Shown: positions 11,612-20,223, counted from the stretch's first letter. The stretch: DNA of 64,000 nucleotides from Burkholderiales bacterium (GCA_003963075.1 RXJV01000059.1:1-64000); one strand, 5' to 3'. Numbers and translations: made by a program. Notes: generated by a model from the letters alone, not told the origin.

Positions 11612-13150
11612 ATGAACGCCATCCTTCAGCAGGAGCCCGATGTGCTCGCGCGGCTGCCGGCCTCCGATGCACCCTGGACACTGAACTTTGACAGCTGGCC
11701 GCATGCCGACGCCCAGCGCTGGCGCGCCGTGATGGCCCGCTCGGCCCAGGGGCGTCTGGCGCTGCTGGCCGACCGGCCGCTGGAGCCGCTGCTGCGGCTG
11801 CGCATCGAGTCCAAGCTCAAGAAGCCGCTGCTCTGGTGGCCTTGCGAACCCGCCGATATCGACGCGCTGCTCGAAGCCAGCGAGGCCGATTACCGCGCCC
11901 TCGGCGAGCTCTCCGAGTCCTTCGGCAACAGCGCCGAGGCCGAGGCCGCGCAGGAGCTGTCGGCCCTGCACCTGGCCGAACAGGCCAGCCCGGTGGTGCG
12001 CCTGCTCGATGCCACGCTCTACGACGCGCTGCAGGACGGCGCCAGCGACATCCACTTCGAATGCCAGCTGCGCGGCATGAAGATCCGCAGCCGCATCGAC
12101 GGCGTGATGCTCGATGTGAAAACCATCGACGGCGTGCAGGCCGCCGAACAACTGGTGTCGCGCCTGAAGGTGATGGCCGAGCTGGACATCGGCGAACGCC
12201 GCCTGCCGCAGGACGGCCGCTTCAAGCTGCGGGTGCAGGGCCGCGAGGTGGACTTCCGGCTGTCCATCATGCCCAGCGTGTTCGGCGAGGACGCCGTCGT
12301 GCGCGTGCTGGACCGCGCCCAGGTCGAAGCCCAGGGCACGCTGACGCTGGATGCGCTGGGCTTCGAGCCCGAGGCGCGCGCCCAGATCCGCGCGCTGGCC
12401 CGCCAGCCCCACGGCATGCTGCTGGTCACCGGCCCGACCGGCTCCGGCAAGACGACGACGCTCTATGCCGCGATCAGCGAGGTCAACACCGGCCGCGACA
12501 AGATCATCACCATCGAAGACCCGGTCGAGTATCAGCTGCCCGGCGTCGTGCAGATCCCGGTCAACGAGAAGAAGGGCCTGACCTTCGCCCGCGGCCTGCG
12601 CTCGGTGCTGCGCCACGACCCCGACCGCGTGATGGTCGGCGAAATCCGCGATGCCGAGACCGCCCAGATCGCGGTGCAGGCCGCCCTGACCGGCCACCTC
12701 GTCTTCAGCACCGTGCACGCCAACAACGCCTTCGACGTGGTCGGCCGCTTCATGCACATGGGGCTGGACCTCTACAACGTCGTGTCGGCGCTCAACGGTG
12801 TGCTGGCCCAGCGGCTGATGCGCATCAACTGCCGCCACTGCCTGCAGCCGCTGCCCGCCACGCCCGAGGTGCTGCGCGACCATGGCCTGCCCGAAGACGC
12901 CAGCCTGCAGCATGGCCGCGGCTGCTCCCACTGCCGCGGCACCGGCTACAAGGGCCGCCGCGCGGTCAGCGAGCTGCTCTGGCTGGACGACGAGCTGCGC
13001 GACCTGATCGCCGGCCGCGCGCCGCTGTCGCGCATCAAGGAAGCCGCGCGCAGCCGCGGCATGCGCTCGTTGCGCGATGCCGCTGTCGCGCTGGTGCTGC
13101 GCGGCGACTCCACGCTCGAAGAACTGGAACGTGTCACCCTTGCCGACTGA
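11612..13150 (+). CDS. gspE: type II secretion ATPase GspE
   Basis: A 512-residue cytoplasmic AAA ATPase. Walker A is GPTGSGKTTTLY at about 274, the Asp box region TIEDPVEYQLPG follows, Walker B is in the stretch RHDPDRVMVGEIRDAETA, and the His box in TGHLVFSTVHANNA. The zinc-binding four-cysteine insertion is complete (CRHC ... CSHC). It powers pseudopilus assembly. A 52-bp gap separates it from gspF. The N-terminal 130 residues are less conserved but carry the usual GspE N1-like region. Confidence 0.95.
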   Translation: MNAILQQEPDVLARLPASDAPWTLNFDSWPHADAQRWRAVMARSAQGRLALLADRPLEPLLRLRIESKLKKPLLWWPCEPADIDALLEASEADYRALGELSESFGNSAEAEAAQELSALHLAEQASPVVRLLDATLYDALQDGASDIHFECQLRGMKIRSRIDGVMLDVKTIDGVQAAEQLVSRLKVMAELDIGERRLPQDGRFKLRVQGREVDFRLSIMPSVFGEDAVVRVLDRAQVEAQGTLTLDALGFEPEARAQIRALARQPHGMLLVTGPTGSGKTTTLYAAISEVNTGRDKIITIEDPVEYQLPGVVQIPVNEKKGLTFARGLRSVLRHDPDRVMVGEIRDAETAQIAVQAALTGHLVFSTVHANNAFDVVGRFMHMGLDLYNVVSALNGVLAQRLMRINCRHCLQPLPATPEVLRDHGLPEDASLQHGRGCSHCRGTGYKGRRAVSELLWLDDELRDLIAGRAPLSRIKEAARSRGMRSLRDAAVALVLRGDSTLEELERVTLAD

Positions 13151-13175
13151 CGGGGCCGCGCTGCGCCTGCCCACC

Positions 13176-14312
13176 ATGCCGCCGCCCCGCCCCTCCTCCC
13201 TCACCGGCCGGCTGGCCGGCCTCGCCCGCCGCGCCCTGCCCTGGCGCCGCGGGCCGCTGCAGCGCCTGCTGCTCACCGCGAGCGGCGTGCTGGATCGCCA
13301 GGGCCAGGTCTGGCCCGGCTTTGCCGACTGGTGCGCCGCCCACCCCGGCGCGCGGGTCGAACTGCTGGCCGGGCCGGACCGCGTCCACAGCCTGCGCGTG
13401 CCCGACGATCTGCCGCTGCCGGATGACGCGGCGCTGGCCCGCTATGCGCGGCTGCAGTTCAGCCACTACTTCGGCACGGCGGCCCAGCACTGGCCGCTGG
13501 CCGTCGACGGCCGCATGGCCTGCGCCTGGGCCGAGGGCGACCTCGACGCCCTGAAGGCCAACGCCCAGGCCCGCCATGTCGAGCTGTCGTCGCTGCGGCC
13601 AACCTGGACCCTGGTGCCCGCGAGCGAGGCGCAGGCGGCCGTCATCGATGGCGAGCTGCTCACCTGGCTGCGCCAGCAGGACGGCCGGGTCACCGACCTG
13701 CAGCAGCGCCCCGCCGACGCAGACCTGCTGCAGGAGCTCGGCAGCCAGCGCCCGGTGGACAGCCGCGAGCTGCTGACCCGCCATGTGCCGCGCCGCGGGC
13801 CCGACTTCATCACCCAGCCGCCCGCCGGCCGGGCGCTGGTGCGGGCCTGGGCCGCCGCCGCTGCCGCGGCCTGCGCGCTGGTGGCCGTGCAGGCCCAGGG
13901 TCAACATGAGGAAGCCCAGCGCCTGGCGGAGCAGGCCGCGGTGCTGGACCGCCTCGCGCGGCCGGCCGTTGCCGCGCCGGCCAAGGCCGCACCGTCCAAC
14001 GCGGCGGCGCGCACGCGCGCCTGGGCGGTCGTGCGCCAGCTCGACACCGACTGGGCCACACTGTGGACCGAGGTCGAACGCGCGCTGCCACCCGGCGTGC
14101 AACTGCTGGCCCTGGACCTGGACCGCCAGACCCTGCGCGTCGAAGGCCAGGCCAGCGATGCCGATGCCGTCACCCGGCTGGTCGACCGCCTGGCCATGCA
14201 GGCCGGCCCTGACGCCGACGTCGTGCTGACCCGGCTGCAGAAGCCCGAGACCGGGGCCGACCTGAACAGCTTGCGCTTCGAGCTCGTACGCCGCGCCGGA
14301 GGCCCGCGATGA
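13176..14312 (+). CDS. GspL/PilM-PilN-like inner-membrane assembly protein
   Basis: Around 378 residues. The first 230 are a soluble, actin-like/GspL-type cytoplasmic domain with little motif content. One membrane helix follows (ALVRAWAAAAAAACALVAV, about residue 220-240), then a periplasmic coiled and ferredoxin-like part. It sits between the ATPase and a GspM-like gene, the position of GspL or PilN in secretion and pilus operons, and this context carries most of the assignment. The start is uncertain: ATG 13176 or a GTG at 13131 overlapping gspE. The 3' end overlaps the next gene by 4 bases. Confidence 0.7.
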   Translation: MPPPRPSSLTGRLAGLARRALPWRRGPLQRLLLTASGVLDRQGQVWPGFADWCAAHPGARVELLAGPDRVHSLRVPDDLPLPDDAALARYARLQFSHYFGTAAQHWPLAVDGRMACAWAEGDLDALKANAQARHVELSSLRPTWTLVPASEAQAAVIDGELLTWLRQQDGRVTDLQQRPADADLLQELGSQRPVDSRELLTRHVPRRGPDFITQPPAGRALVRAWAAAAAAACALVAVQAQGQHEEAQRLAEQAAVLDRLARPAVAAPAKAAPSNAAARTRAWAVVRQLDTDWATLWTEVERALPPGVQLLALDLDRQTLRVEGQASDADAVTRLVDRLAMQAGPDADVVLTRLQKPETGADLNSLRFELVRRAGGPR

Positions 14313-14863
14313 CCGCCGCCCAGCATCCGCTGCTCGTCAGGGCCCGGCGGGCCGCCCTCCAAGCCCGGCGCTTTGGCTGGCCGCTCGCGCTGGCCGTGGT
14401 CCTGACCCTCGCCGCGGTGGCCGGCGCGCTGTGGCTGCCGCTGCGGCAGCAGCAGCTCGACGACCAGCGCCAGCAGCTGGCCACCCGCCGTGCCGCCCTG
14501 CCGGCCCGCGCGGCCTCGGCGGTGCCCACCGAGGGCGGCGCCGCGCTCGCCGCCAGCCTGCCGCCTGACAGCCAGCGCCAGGCCCGCACCGCCGCGCTGA
14601 TCGGCCTGGCCGCCGAACAGGGCCTGCCCTGGCCGCGCAGCGAGTTCCGCTACCAGGCGGACCGCGAACTGAAGCTGGCCCAGTACCGCGTGGCGCTGCA
14701 GGTCAGCGGCAACTACGCGGCCATCCGCAGCTATGTCGCCGAAGCCCTGCGCCGCGACCCCGCACTGGCGCTGGAATCGCTGCGCCTGCGCCGCGAGCCC
14801 GGCGCCAACGGCCGGGTGCAGGCCGAACTCGGCTGGGTGCTGCACATGCAGTTGCCACGATGA
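14309..14863 (+). CDS. GspM/PilO-like inner-membrane assembly protein
   Basis: The 184 residues show a short cytoplasmic N terminus, one membrane helix (WPLALAVVLTLAAVAGALWL, about 24-43), a periplasmic coiled segment (QQQLDDQRQQLATRRAAL) and a ferredoxin-like C-terminal domain with the PilO/GspM-style run YRVALQVSGNYAAIRSYVAE. Proteins of this type pair with GspL/PilN to link the ATPase to the secretin. It overlaps both neighbours by 4 bases, so translation is probably coupled. Confidence 0.72.
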   Translation: MTAAQHPLLVRARRAALQARRFGWPLALAVVLTLAAVAGALWLPLRQQQLDDQRQQLATRRAALPARAASAVPTEGGAALAASLPPDSQRQARTAALIGLAAEQGLPWPRSEFRYQADRELKLAQYRVALQVSGNYAAIRSYVAEALRRDPALALESLRLRREPGANGRVQAELGWVLHMQLPR

Positions 14864-15393
14864 AAACACCCGCACCGCGCCAACTGCTGATCTTCGGCGG
14901 CCTGGCCGTCAGCCTCGGGTTGACCGCCTGGGTGTCGCGCGACGCGCCGGACGACGCGCCGGTGACCGCCATGCCGCGTCGCACGCAGCCGGGCACACCG
15001 GCGCCCGGGCCGTCCGGCTCCGCGGCATCGCCCGGCGACTGGCCGGGCCCCGCGGCGACCCACCGCGCCGAGTGGCCGACACCGGAGCCCGAGGTGCGTG
15101 CCGCCTGGGGTGAGCCGCCCCCACCACCGCCACGCACCGAGCCTGAGCCGCCGCCGCCCCCGCCGCCGCCGCCCCAGGCACCCGCCTTCCCTTACCAGTT
15201 GGTCGGCCGCATGACGGACCCGACGCCGCGTGCGGTGCTGAACAACGCCCAGCGCAGTGCCGTCGTCGCCGCCGGTGAAGTGGTGGACGGCAGCTGGCGG
15301 GTTGACGCGGTCGAACCCGCCGGAATGCGCGTCACCTATCTGCCGCTGGACCTGTCCCAGCGGATTCCGTTTGCCACCGCGTCAAGACCTTAA
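14860..15393 (+). CDS. GspC/PilP-like periplasmic linker protein with polyproline stretch
   Basis: The 177 residues contain an N-terminal membrane anchor (about 9-25), a proline-rich linker with two polyproline runs (residues 87-110) that could span the periplasm, and a C-terminal domain from about 108 (FPYQLVGRMTDPTPRAVL, then GEVVDGSWRVDAVEPAGMRVTYLPL). The last part has the HR/PilP fold signature that contacts the secretin. Position just before the secretin gene supports this. The sequence does not tell whether it is closer to GspC or PilP. Confidence 0.68.
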   Translation: MKTPAPRQLLIFGGLAVSLGLTAWVSRDAPDDAPVTAMPRRTQPGTPAPGPSGSAASPGDWPGPAATHRAEWPTPEPEVRAAWGEPPPPPPRTEPEPPPPPPPPPQAPAFPYQLVGRMTDPTPRAVLNNAQRSAVVAAGEVVDGSWRVDAVEPAGMRVTYLPLDLSQRIPFATASRP

Positions 15394-15395
15394 GC

Positions 15396-17612
15396 ATGAG
15401 TCGCCCCTTCGTCATCCTCCTCTCGCTGCTGCTGACCGCCTGCGCCACCCACCCGGCGCTGCGTGAAGCCGATGTCCTGGCGCGTCGCGGCGAGCACGAA
15501 AGCGCCTGGCGTCTGTTGCGTACCGCCGCTGCCGCAGCGCCCGAAGACACCGCGCTCAGGGTGGCGGCACAGCGCGAGGCCGAACTCAGCCTGCTCGGCC
15601 TCGCGGCACTGGCCGAGAACGCGCGGGCCACCGGTCAGCTGGAAGCCGCGGCCGATCTGCTCGCCCGCATGGAAGCCATCGACGCTCAGGCGCCGCGCAC
15701 CCGCCGGCTGCAGGCCGAACTCAAGCGCGCACGGTCTCACCAGAGCCGGATGGCCGAAGTCGACCGTCTCTTCCAGGCCGGCCAGCTGGACACGGCCCGT
15801 GAGATCACCGCCCAGGTGCTGGCCGAGGATCCGGGACAGGCCCAGGCGCTGGCGATGCAGCGCAAGCTGCAGCGCCCGTTCAGCGCGCCGCAGATCCCCC
15901 GCGCCCTGGCGGCGGCCTACCAGAAGCCGGTCAGCCTCGAGTTCCGCGAAGCCCCGCTGCGAACCATCTTCGAGGCCCTCGGCCGTGGGTCCGGGATCAA
16001 CTTCGTCTTTGACAAGGACGTCAAGGCCGATGCACGCGTCAGCGTCTTTCTGAAGGATGTCAGCCTCGACGAGGCCATGCGCGTCGTGCTCAGCACCCAG
16101 CAGCTGGAGCGCAAGCTGCTCAACGAGAACTCGGTGCTGATCTATCCCAACACCCAGCAAAAGCAGCGCGAGCACCAGGAGCTGGTCACCCGCAGCTTCT
16201 ACCTGAACAACGCCGATGTGAAGCAGGCCCAGGTGCTCGTGAAGATGATGGCCAAGACGCGCGACATCTTCATCGACGAACGCCTGAACCTGCTGGTGGC
16301 CCGCGACACCCCCGAGGTCATCGCAATGATCGAGCAGCTCATTGCCAGCCTCGACCTGCCCGAACCCGAGGTCATGCTGGATGTCGAAGTCGTCGAAATC
16401 ACCAGCGACCGCCTGGCCGAGATCGGCCTGAACTGGGCCACCGACGCCACCTATGGCAGCGCCGACAGCGCCGCCAGGGTGCCCTGGTCCACCCGTGGCA
16501 GCTTCCGCACCATGGTGGCCAACCCGGTGGTCAGCGCCCACCTGCTCGGCACCGCCGGCAGCGGCAATCTGCTGGCCAACCCCAAGCTGCGCACCCGCAA
16601 CAAGGAGAAGGCCAAGATCCAGATCGGCGACCGCGTGCCGGTCTTCACCAGCACCGCCACCGCCAACGTCGGCGTGTCCACCGCGGTGACCTACCTGGAT
16701 GTCGGCATCAAGCTCGAGGTCGAGCCCACGGTGCAGCTCGACAACGAGGTGGTCATGAAGGTCAGCCTCGAGGTCAGCAGCCTGGGCCTGAAGGAGAGCT
16801 CCGGCGGCAACCAGCCCACCAGCGCCTACCGCATCGGCACCCGCAACGCATCGACCTCGCTGCGCCTGCGTGACGGCGAGACCCAGGTGCTTGGCGGCCT
16901 GATCAACGACGAGGACCGCAAGAGCATCAACGGCGTGCCCTTCATCTCCGAAACGCCGCTGCTCGGCCGCCTGTTCGGCCAGCACAACGACACCCGCAAG
17001 AAAAGCGAGATCGTGCTGCTGATCACGCCGCGCGTACTGCGCAACCTGACCCTGCCCGACGCTGGCCAAACCATCCTCGCCTCGGGCTTCGATGCCAACC
17101 CCGGCGCCGAAGGCGTCAGGCTGCGGCCGCGCGTTGGCGGCGATGCGGCGCAGCCGCTGACGGCCGCCGCGCCGCCCGCCAGGCCGCTGCCCGCGGCGCT
17201 GGCCCAGCGCCAGGCGCAGTTGCAGGCTGCACGCGCCGCGGAGGCCGGGGCTGCGCCAGCGCAAGCCAACACCGACGACAGCATCGTCGAGCTGCAGATG
17301 GTCGACAGCGTCGGCGCCGGCGAGACGCTGACCGTCACGCTGAACAACCGTTCCCAGGCCCAGGTCTCCGGCACCGTAAGCTTCGACCCCAGCCTGTTTG
17401 TACGCGCCGACGTGAGCGCCGAAGATGCCGCCACCGGGCGCGCCGACGTCGAACTCGCGCCGGGCAGCCAGGCAACCGTGGTGCTCAGGAGCCTGCCCGA
17501 CACCGCGGGCCGTTCGGGTGCGCTCGGCTTCAACAATGTCCGGGCGACCACGGCGAACGGCAAGGCCGCGGCCATCCGCGTGGAAGGAAGCGGCCGTGTC
17601 GAGATCCGCTGA
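15396..17612 (+). CDS. gspD: type II secretion outer-membrane secretin (GspD family) with cohesin-like C-terminal extension
   Basis: A 738-residue lipoprotein: lipobox LLLTAC puts the lipidated Cys at 16. Residues 20-165 are helical, TPR-like; about 170-330 are N0/STN and N1 domains (SLEFREAPLRTIFEALGRGSGINFVFD); 330-555 are the secretin domain (EVMLDVEVVEITSDRLAEIG, the KIQIGDRVPVFT block, and IVLLITPRVLRN near the end). From about 630 an extra beta-rich region (IVELQMVDSVGAGETLTVTL to the C terminus) resembles a cohesin/Ig-like domain not found in standard GspD. It forms the outer-membrane gate of the system and may carry a binding module. Confidence 0.92.
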   Translation: MSRPFVILLSLLLTACATHPALREADVLARRGEHESAWRLLRTAAAAAPEDTALRVAAQREAELSLLGLAALAENARATGQLEAAADLLARMEAIDAQAPRTRRLQAELKRARSHQSRMAEVDRLFQAGQLDTAREITAQVLAEDPGQAQALAMQRKLQRPFSAPQIPRALAAAYQKPVSLEFREAPLRTIFEALGRGSGINFVFDKDVKADARVSVFLKDVSLDEAMRVVLSTQQLERKLLNENSVLIYPNTQQKQREHQELVTRSFYLNNADVKQAQVLVKMMAKTRDIFIDERLNLLVARDTPEVIAMIEQLIASLDLPEPEVMLDVEVVEITSDRLAEIGLNWATDATYGSADSAARVPWSTRGSFRTMVANPVVSAHLLGTAGSGNLLANPKLRTRNKEKAKIQIGDRVPVFTSTATANVGVSTAVTYLDVGIKLEVEPTVQLDNEVVMKVSLEVSSLGLKESSGGNQPTSAYRIGTRNASTSLRLRDGETQVLGGLINDEDRKSINGVPFISETPLLGRLFGQHNDTRKKSEIVLLITPRVLRNLTLPDAGQTILASGFDANPGAEGVRLRPRVGGDAAQPLTAAAPPARPLPAALAQRQAQLQAARAAEAGAAPAQANTDDSIVELQMVDSVGAGETLTVTLNNRSQAQVSGTVSFDPSLFVRADVSAEDAATGRADVELAPGSQATVVLRSLPDTAGRSGALGFNNVRATTANGKAAAIRVEGSGRVEIR

Positions 17613-18075
17613 TCGCGGCTTCACCTTGGTCGAAATGCTGGCGGTGGTGACCATCGTCGGCATCCTGGCCGCGGCGGCCCAGCCGCTGGCGGTCTGGGTG
17701 TACAAGCGCCAGCGCGAGGCCGAACTGCGTCAGGCCCTGCGCACGCTGCGCGGCGGGCTGGACGCCTATTACCAGGCCGCCAAAGAGGGGCGTATACCGC
17801 TGCGGGCCGACGAGAGCGGCTACCCGCCCGACCTGCAGACCCTCGTCGCGGGCGCGGTGGACAGCCGCGACCCCCGACAGGCCAAGCGCGTGTACTTCCT
17901 GCGCCGCCTGCCGCGCGACCCCATGGCCGATCCCAACCTGCCCGCGGCCCAGACCTGGGGCCTGCGCAGCTACGACAGCGCGCCCGATGCGCCGGCCCCC
18001 GGCCGCGACGTGTTCGACGTCTACTCGCTGTCCGAGGGCATCGCCCTCGACGGCAGCCGCTACCGGGACTGGTAA
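17596..18075 (+). CDS. prepilin-type pseudopilin (GspG/GspH-like)
   Basis: GTG 17596 is chosen because GGAAGGAAG stands directly upstream and yields the short leader MSRSADRG before the cleavage site G|FTLVEMLAVV, with Glu at +5. The 159 residues continue with a long amphipathic helix (QREAELRQALRTLRGGLDAY) and a C-terminal domain ending GSRYRDW. The gene overlaps the secretin stop by 17 bases. It is one of three prepilin-like genes at the end of the operon; which minor pseudopilin role it plays is unknown. Confidence 0.85.
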   Translation: MSRSADRGFTLVEMLAVVTIVGILAAAAQPLAVWVYKRQREAELRQALRTLRGGLDAYYQAAKEGRIPLRADESGYPPDLQTLVAGAVDSRDPRQAKRVYFLRRLPRDPMADPNLPAAQTWGLRSYDSAPDAPAPGRDVFDVYSLSEGIALDGSRYRDW

Positions 18076-18461
18076 TGCGCGGCCCTGCTCGCAGCGGCTT
18101 CACGCTGATCGAACTCATCGTCGTGATGGCCATCGTCGCGCTGCTGGCCAGCATCGCCGCGCCGCGCTATTTCGCGTCGGTCGAGCGCGCCAAGCTCAAC
18201 AGCCTGCGCACCTCGCTCGTCGTCATGCGCGACGCCCTCGACAAGTTCGCGGCCGACAAAGGCCGCTACCCCGACTCGCTGGAGCAACTGGTGCAAGAGC
18301 GCTACCTGCGCCAGATCCCCGAAGACCCGATCACCGGCAGCAGCCAGACCTGGGTCGTGCAGCCGCCGCCCACGAATGCCGACATCGGCGGCGCGGTTGG
18401 CGATGTCCGCAGCGGCGCGCCCGGCCCGGCCCCCGATGGCAGCCTGTATGCCGACTGGTAG
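18075..18461 (+). CDS. second GspG-like pseudopilin
   Basis: 128 residues with leader MRGPARSG, cleavage before FTLIELIVVMAIVALLAS and Glu at +5. The mature part resembles GspG (LVVMRDALDKFAADKGRYPD, IPEDPITGSSQTW, ending GSLYADW), but lacks the standard GspG C-terminal DYDLLSFGKDG block. The start overlaps the previous stop (TAATG). Confidence 0.87.
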   Translation: MRGPARSGFTLIELIVVMAIVALLASIAAPRYFASVERAKLNSLRTSLVVMRDALDKFAADKGRYPDSLEQLVQERYLRQIPEDPITGSSQTWVVQPPPTNADIGGAVGDVRSGAPGPAPDGSLYADW

Positions 18462-18966
18462 CCCATGCCCGCCACGCCGCGCGGCCCGGCGCGGCTTCAC
18501 CTATCTGTGGCTGCTGTTCGTGCTGGCCCTGGGCGGCGTCGCGCTGGCTGCCGTCGGTGAGCTCGAACAGGACCGCCAGTTGCGCGAGCGCGAGGCCGAG
18601 CTCCGTTTTCGCGGCGAAGCCATCGCGCGGGCACTGGGCCGTTATGCCGAGCAGACGCCGCTCGGCCAGTCGCCCCTGCCCCGGCGCCTGGAAGACCTGC
18701 TCGCCGACACGCGCTTCCCCAAGCCGAGGCGGCATCTGCGCCAGGTCTACACCGACCCCTTCACCGGCCGCGCCGACTGGGAGCTGATGCTCGGCCAGGT
18801 GCCCACGACGACGGGCCCCGGCGCCCGGCTGGTGCAGGCCTCCGGCATCGTCGGCGTGCGCAGCCGCTCCGACAAAGCCCTCAGGGCCTATGCCCAGCAG
18901 TACAAGACCGCCCATGACTGGGTGTTCACCGCGACGCTGAGCAGTCCCTCAATCCAGGGGCAATAA
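18448..18966 (+). CDS. prepilin-like protein without Glu5
   Basis: 172 residues if started at ATG 18448, which overlaps the previous gene by 14 bases. The N terminus RRGFTYLWLLFVLALGGVAL looks like a prepilin helix, but position +5 is Trp instead of Glu. GspK-type tip pseudopilins also lack Glu5. The rest has a repeated REREAELRFRGEAIARALGR helix and DPFTGRADWELM, reminiscent of GspG/H-like folds. It is the last gene of the operon. No clear terminator follows. Confidence 0.75.
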   Translation: MPTGSPCPPRRAARRGFTYLWLLFVLALGGVALAAVGELEQDRQLREREAELRFRGEAIARALGRYAEQTPLGQSPLPRRLEDLLADTRFPKPRRHLRQVYTDPFTGRADWELMLGQVPTTTGPGARLVQASGIVGVRSRSDKALRAYAQQYKTAHDWVFTATLSSPSIQGQ

Positions 18967-18991
18967 GCCGAACGGCCCATGTCGACACCAA

Positions 18992-19026
18992 TTTTTCAAC
19001 GCACGGTCACGGCGACTTCCTAGAGT
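18992..19026 (+). promoter_or_regulatory. putative epsA promoter with same 11-bp-spaced repeat as gspG
   Basis: TTTTCAA (18993-18999), four bases, CGGTCAC (19004-19010), ten bases, TAGAGT (19021-19026). Aligned without gaps to the gspG site it shares the T-run, CA, CG, CGGTCAC and CCTA at identical spacing. Both are followed by YYCGCCA. See the gspG site for possible regulators. Confidence 0.42.
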
Positions 19027-19107
19027 TTCGCCAGTGTGAGTCTGTTGCGAAGTTCTGTGACGCCCCGCCTCATGCGTCCCTCCACGCCGACCAACGCACT
19101 GCCCCCC

Positions 19108-19962
19108 ATGACAACGACAGCAGCCCTGGCCGCCATCAGTCCCTTTCCGCTCTCGACCGACCCGGCCGAGGCCATCGTCCGGGCGGCGGAATCAGCGCTC
19201 GCGGTGCGACGCCGCTACCAGTTCTTCGTCTGGACACAGAGCTATCTCGGCCGGCTGATCCCGCATCAGCTCGCCGTTTGCGGCAGCTACGACCGTGGCT
19301 CGCGGGAGCTGATGTTCGACGTGTTCAACAGCGTCAGCCTGGAGCCGGCGCTGATGGACGCGCTTGGCGACGCCCGCAGCCTGCTGATGCAGCAGTTGCA
19401 GAGCCGCTGGCTGGAGGCCCAGTGCAAACCGGCCCTGGTGCCCACCGCGGAGCTGGGCATCGTCGCCGCCCTCGCCCCCATCCACGACGCGCTGGTGGCC
19501 GCCCGCGTCGCCCAGTTGCTGGTGCATGGCGTGTCGCGCCCGCAGCGTCCGCAGGAGATCGAGAGCTTTTTCGTCTTCGCGTCCCAGGACGGCCATGGCC
19601 TGGAGGGCTTGAGTGGCCGGCTGGAACTGCTGATCCCCCACATCCACGGCGCCTGGCAGCGCGTACAAGCGGTGGAGCGCGATGTCAGCCAGGCCAGCAC
19701 GATGCAGGTCTCGCCCACGCGGGTCAGCGGCGTCACCCAACGCGAGCGCGAAATCCTCGGCTGGCTGCGCGAGGGCAAGAGCAACCAGCAGATCGCCGAA
19801 CAGCTCGGCATCAGCGCGCTGACCGTCAAGAACCATGTGCAGAAGATCCTGCGCAAGCTCGGCGCCGCCAACCGGGCCCAGGCCGTGGCCCAGGCGATGA
19901 CGCTGCAGCTGCTGGAGCGCCCGACGGCAGTCGCTACGGTCCGCGCCCGCCCCACCCCCTAA
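19108..19962 (+). CDS. epsA: LuxR-family transcriptional regulator, EpsA type (PEP-CTERM/exopolysaccharide associated)
   Basis: The C-terminal 60 residues are a LuxR/GerE helix-turn-helix (TQREREILGWLREGKSNQQI, then LGISALTVKNHVQKILRKLG). The N-terminal 200 residues (RRRYQFFVWTQSYLGRLIPHQLAVCGSY and LMFDVFNSVSLEP) match the EpsA regulators I know from XrtB/PEP-CTERM exopolysaccharide loci, with no acyl-homoserine-lactone binding signature. 284 residues from ATG 19108; a GTG at 19036 would add 24. The surrounding PEP-CTERM genes support the family call. Its targets here are unknown. Confidence 0.8.
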   Translation: MTTTAALAAISPFPLSTDPAEAIVRAAESALAVRRRYQFFVWTQSYLGRLIPHQLAVCGSYDRGSRELMFDVFNSVSLEPALMDALGDARSLLMQQLQSRWLEAQCKPALVPTAELGIVAALAPIHDALVAARVAQLLVHGVSRPQRPQEIESFFVFASQDGHGLEGLSGRLELLIPHIHGAWQRVQAVERDVSQASTMQVSPTRVSGVTQREREILGWLREGKSNQQIAEQLGISALTVKNHVQKILRKLGAANRAQAVAQAMTLQLLERPTAVATVRARPTP

Positions 19963-19984
19963 CTTCGTGGGTATAGGGTTTGCA

Positions 19985-20008
19985 CTTAGTCCTTTCGGAC
20001 TGCGAAGC
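19985..20008 (+). promoter_or_regulatory. palindromic GGAC motif, copy 2, in the epsA/PEP-CTERM intergenic region
   Basis: TTAGTCCTTTCGGACTGCGA contains a perfect 5-bp inverted repeat AGTCC-TTTC-GGACT. A TGTCAC lies 27 bases after GGACT, the same distance as in copy 3. The 260-bp gap between epsA and the PEP-CTERM gene (19963-20223) otherwise shows GC-rich stem-forming sequence around 20085-20115 and no further gene. Confidence 0.35.
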
Positions 20009-20223
20009 AAATCACGCACGGGTACGTATGTCACCGGCGCTTTGAACAATCCGCTCCGTTCCGATCCTCTGGATCACTGCTCTTTGAACCCGGGTCCAAG
20101 GATCCAGGCGCCCAAGGCCACCGCCGATCGCCACCAGCGATCCAGGGGAGGCAGCCAGGCGTGACGGCGTCCTGCCAATTCTGGTGGGCGCCTTACACCC
20201 TCCATCTTTCTCGGAGTCATTCC

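Noticed and set aside
15390-17705. 771-codon open frame on the minus strand
   Set aside because: Antisense of the secretin gene; high GC at third positions keeps the opposite frame open.
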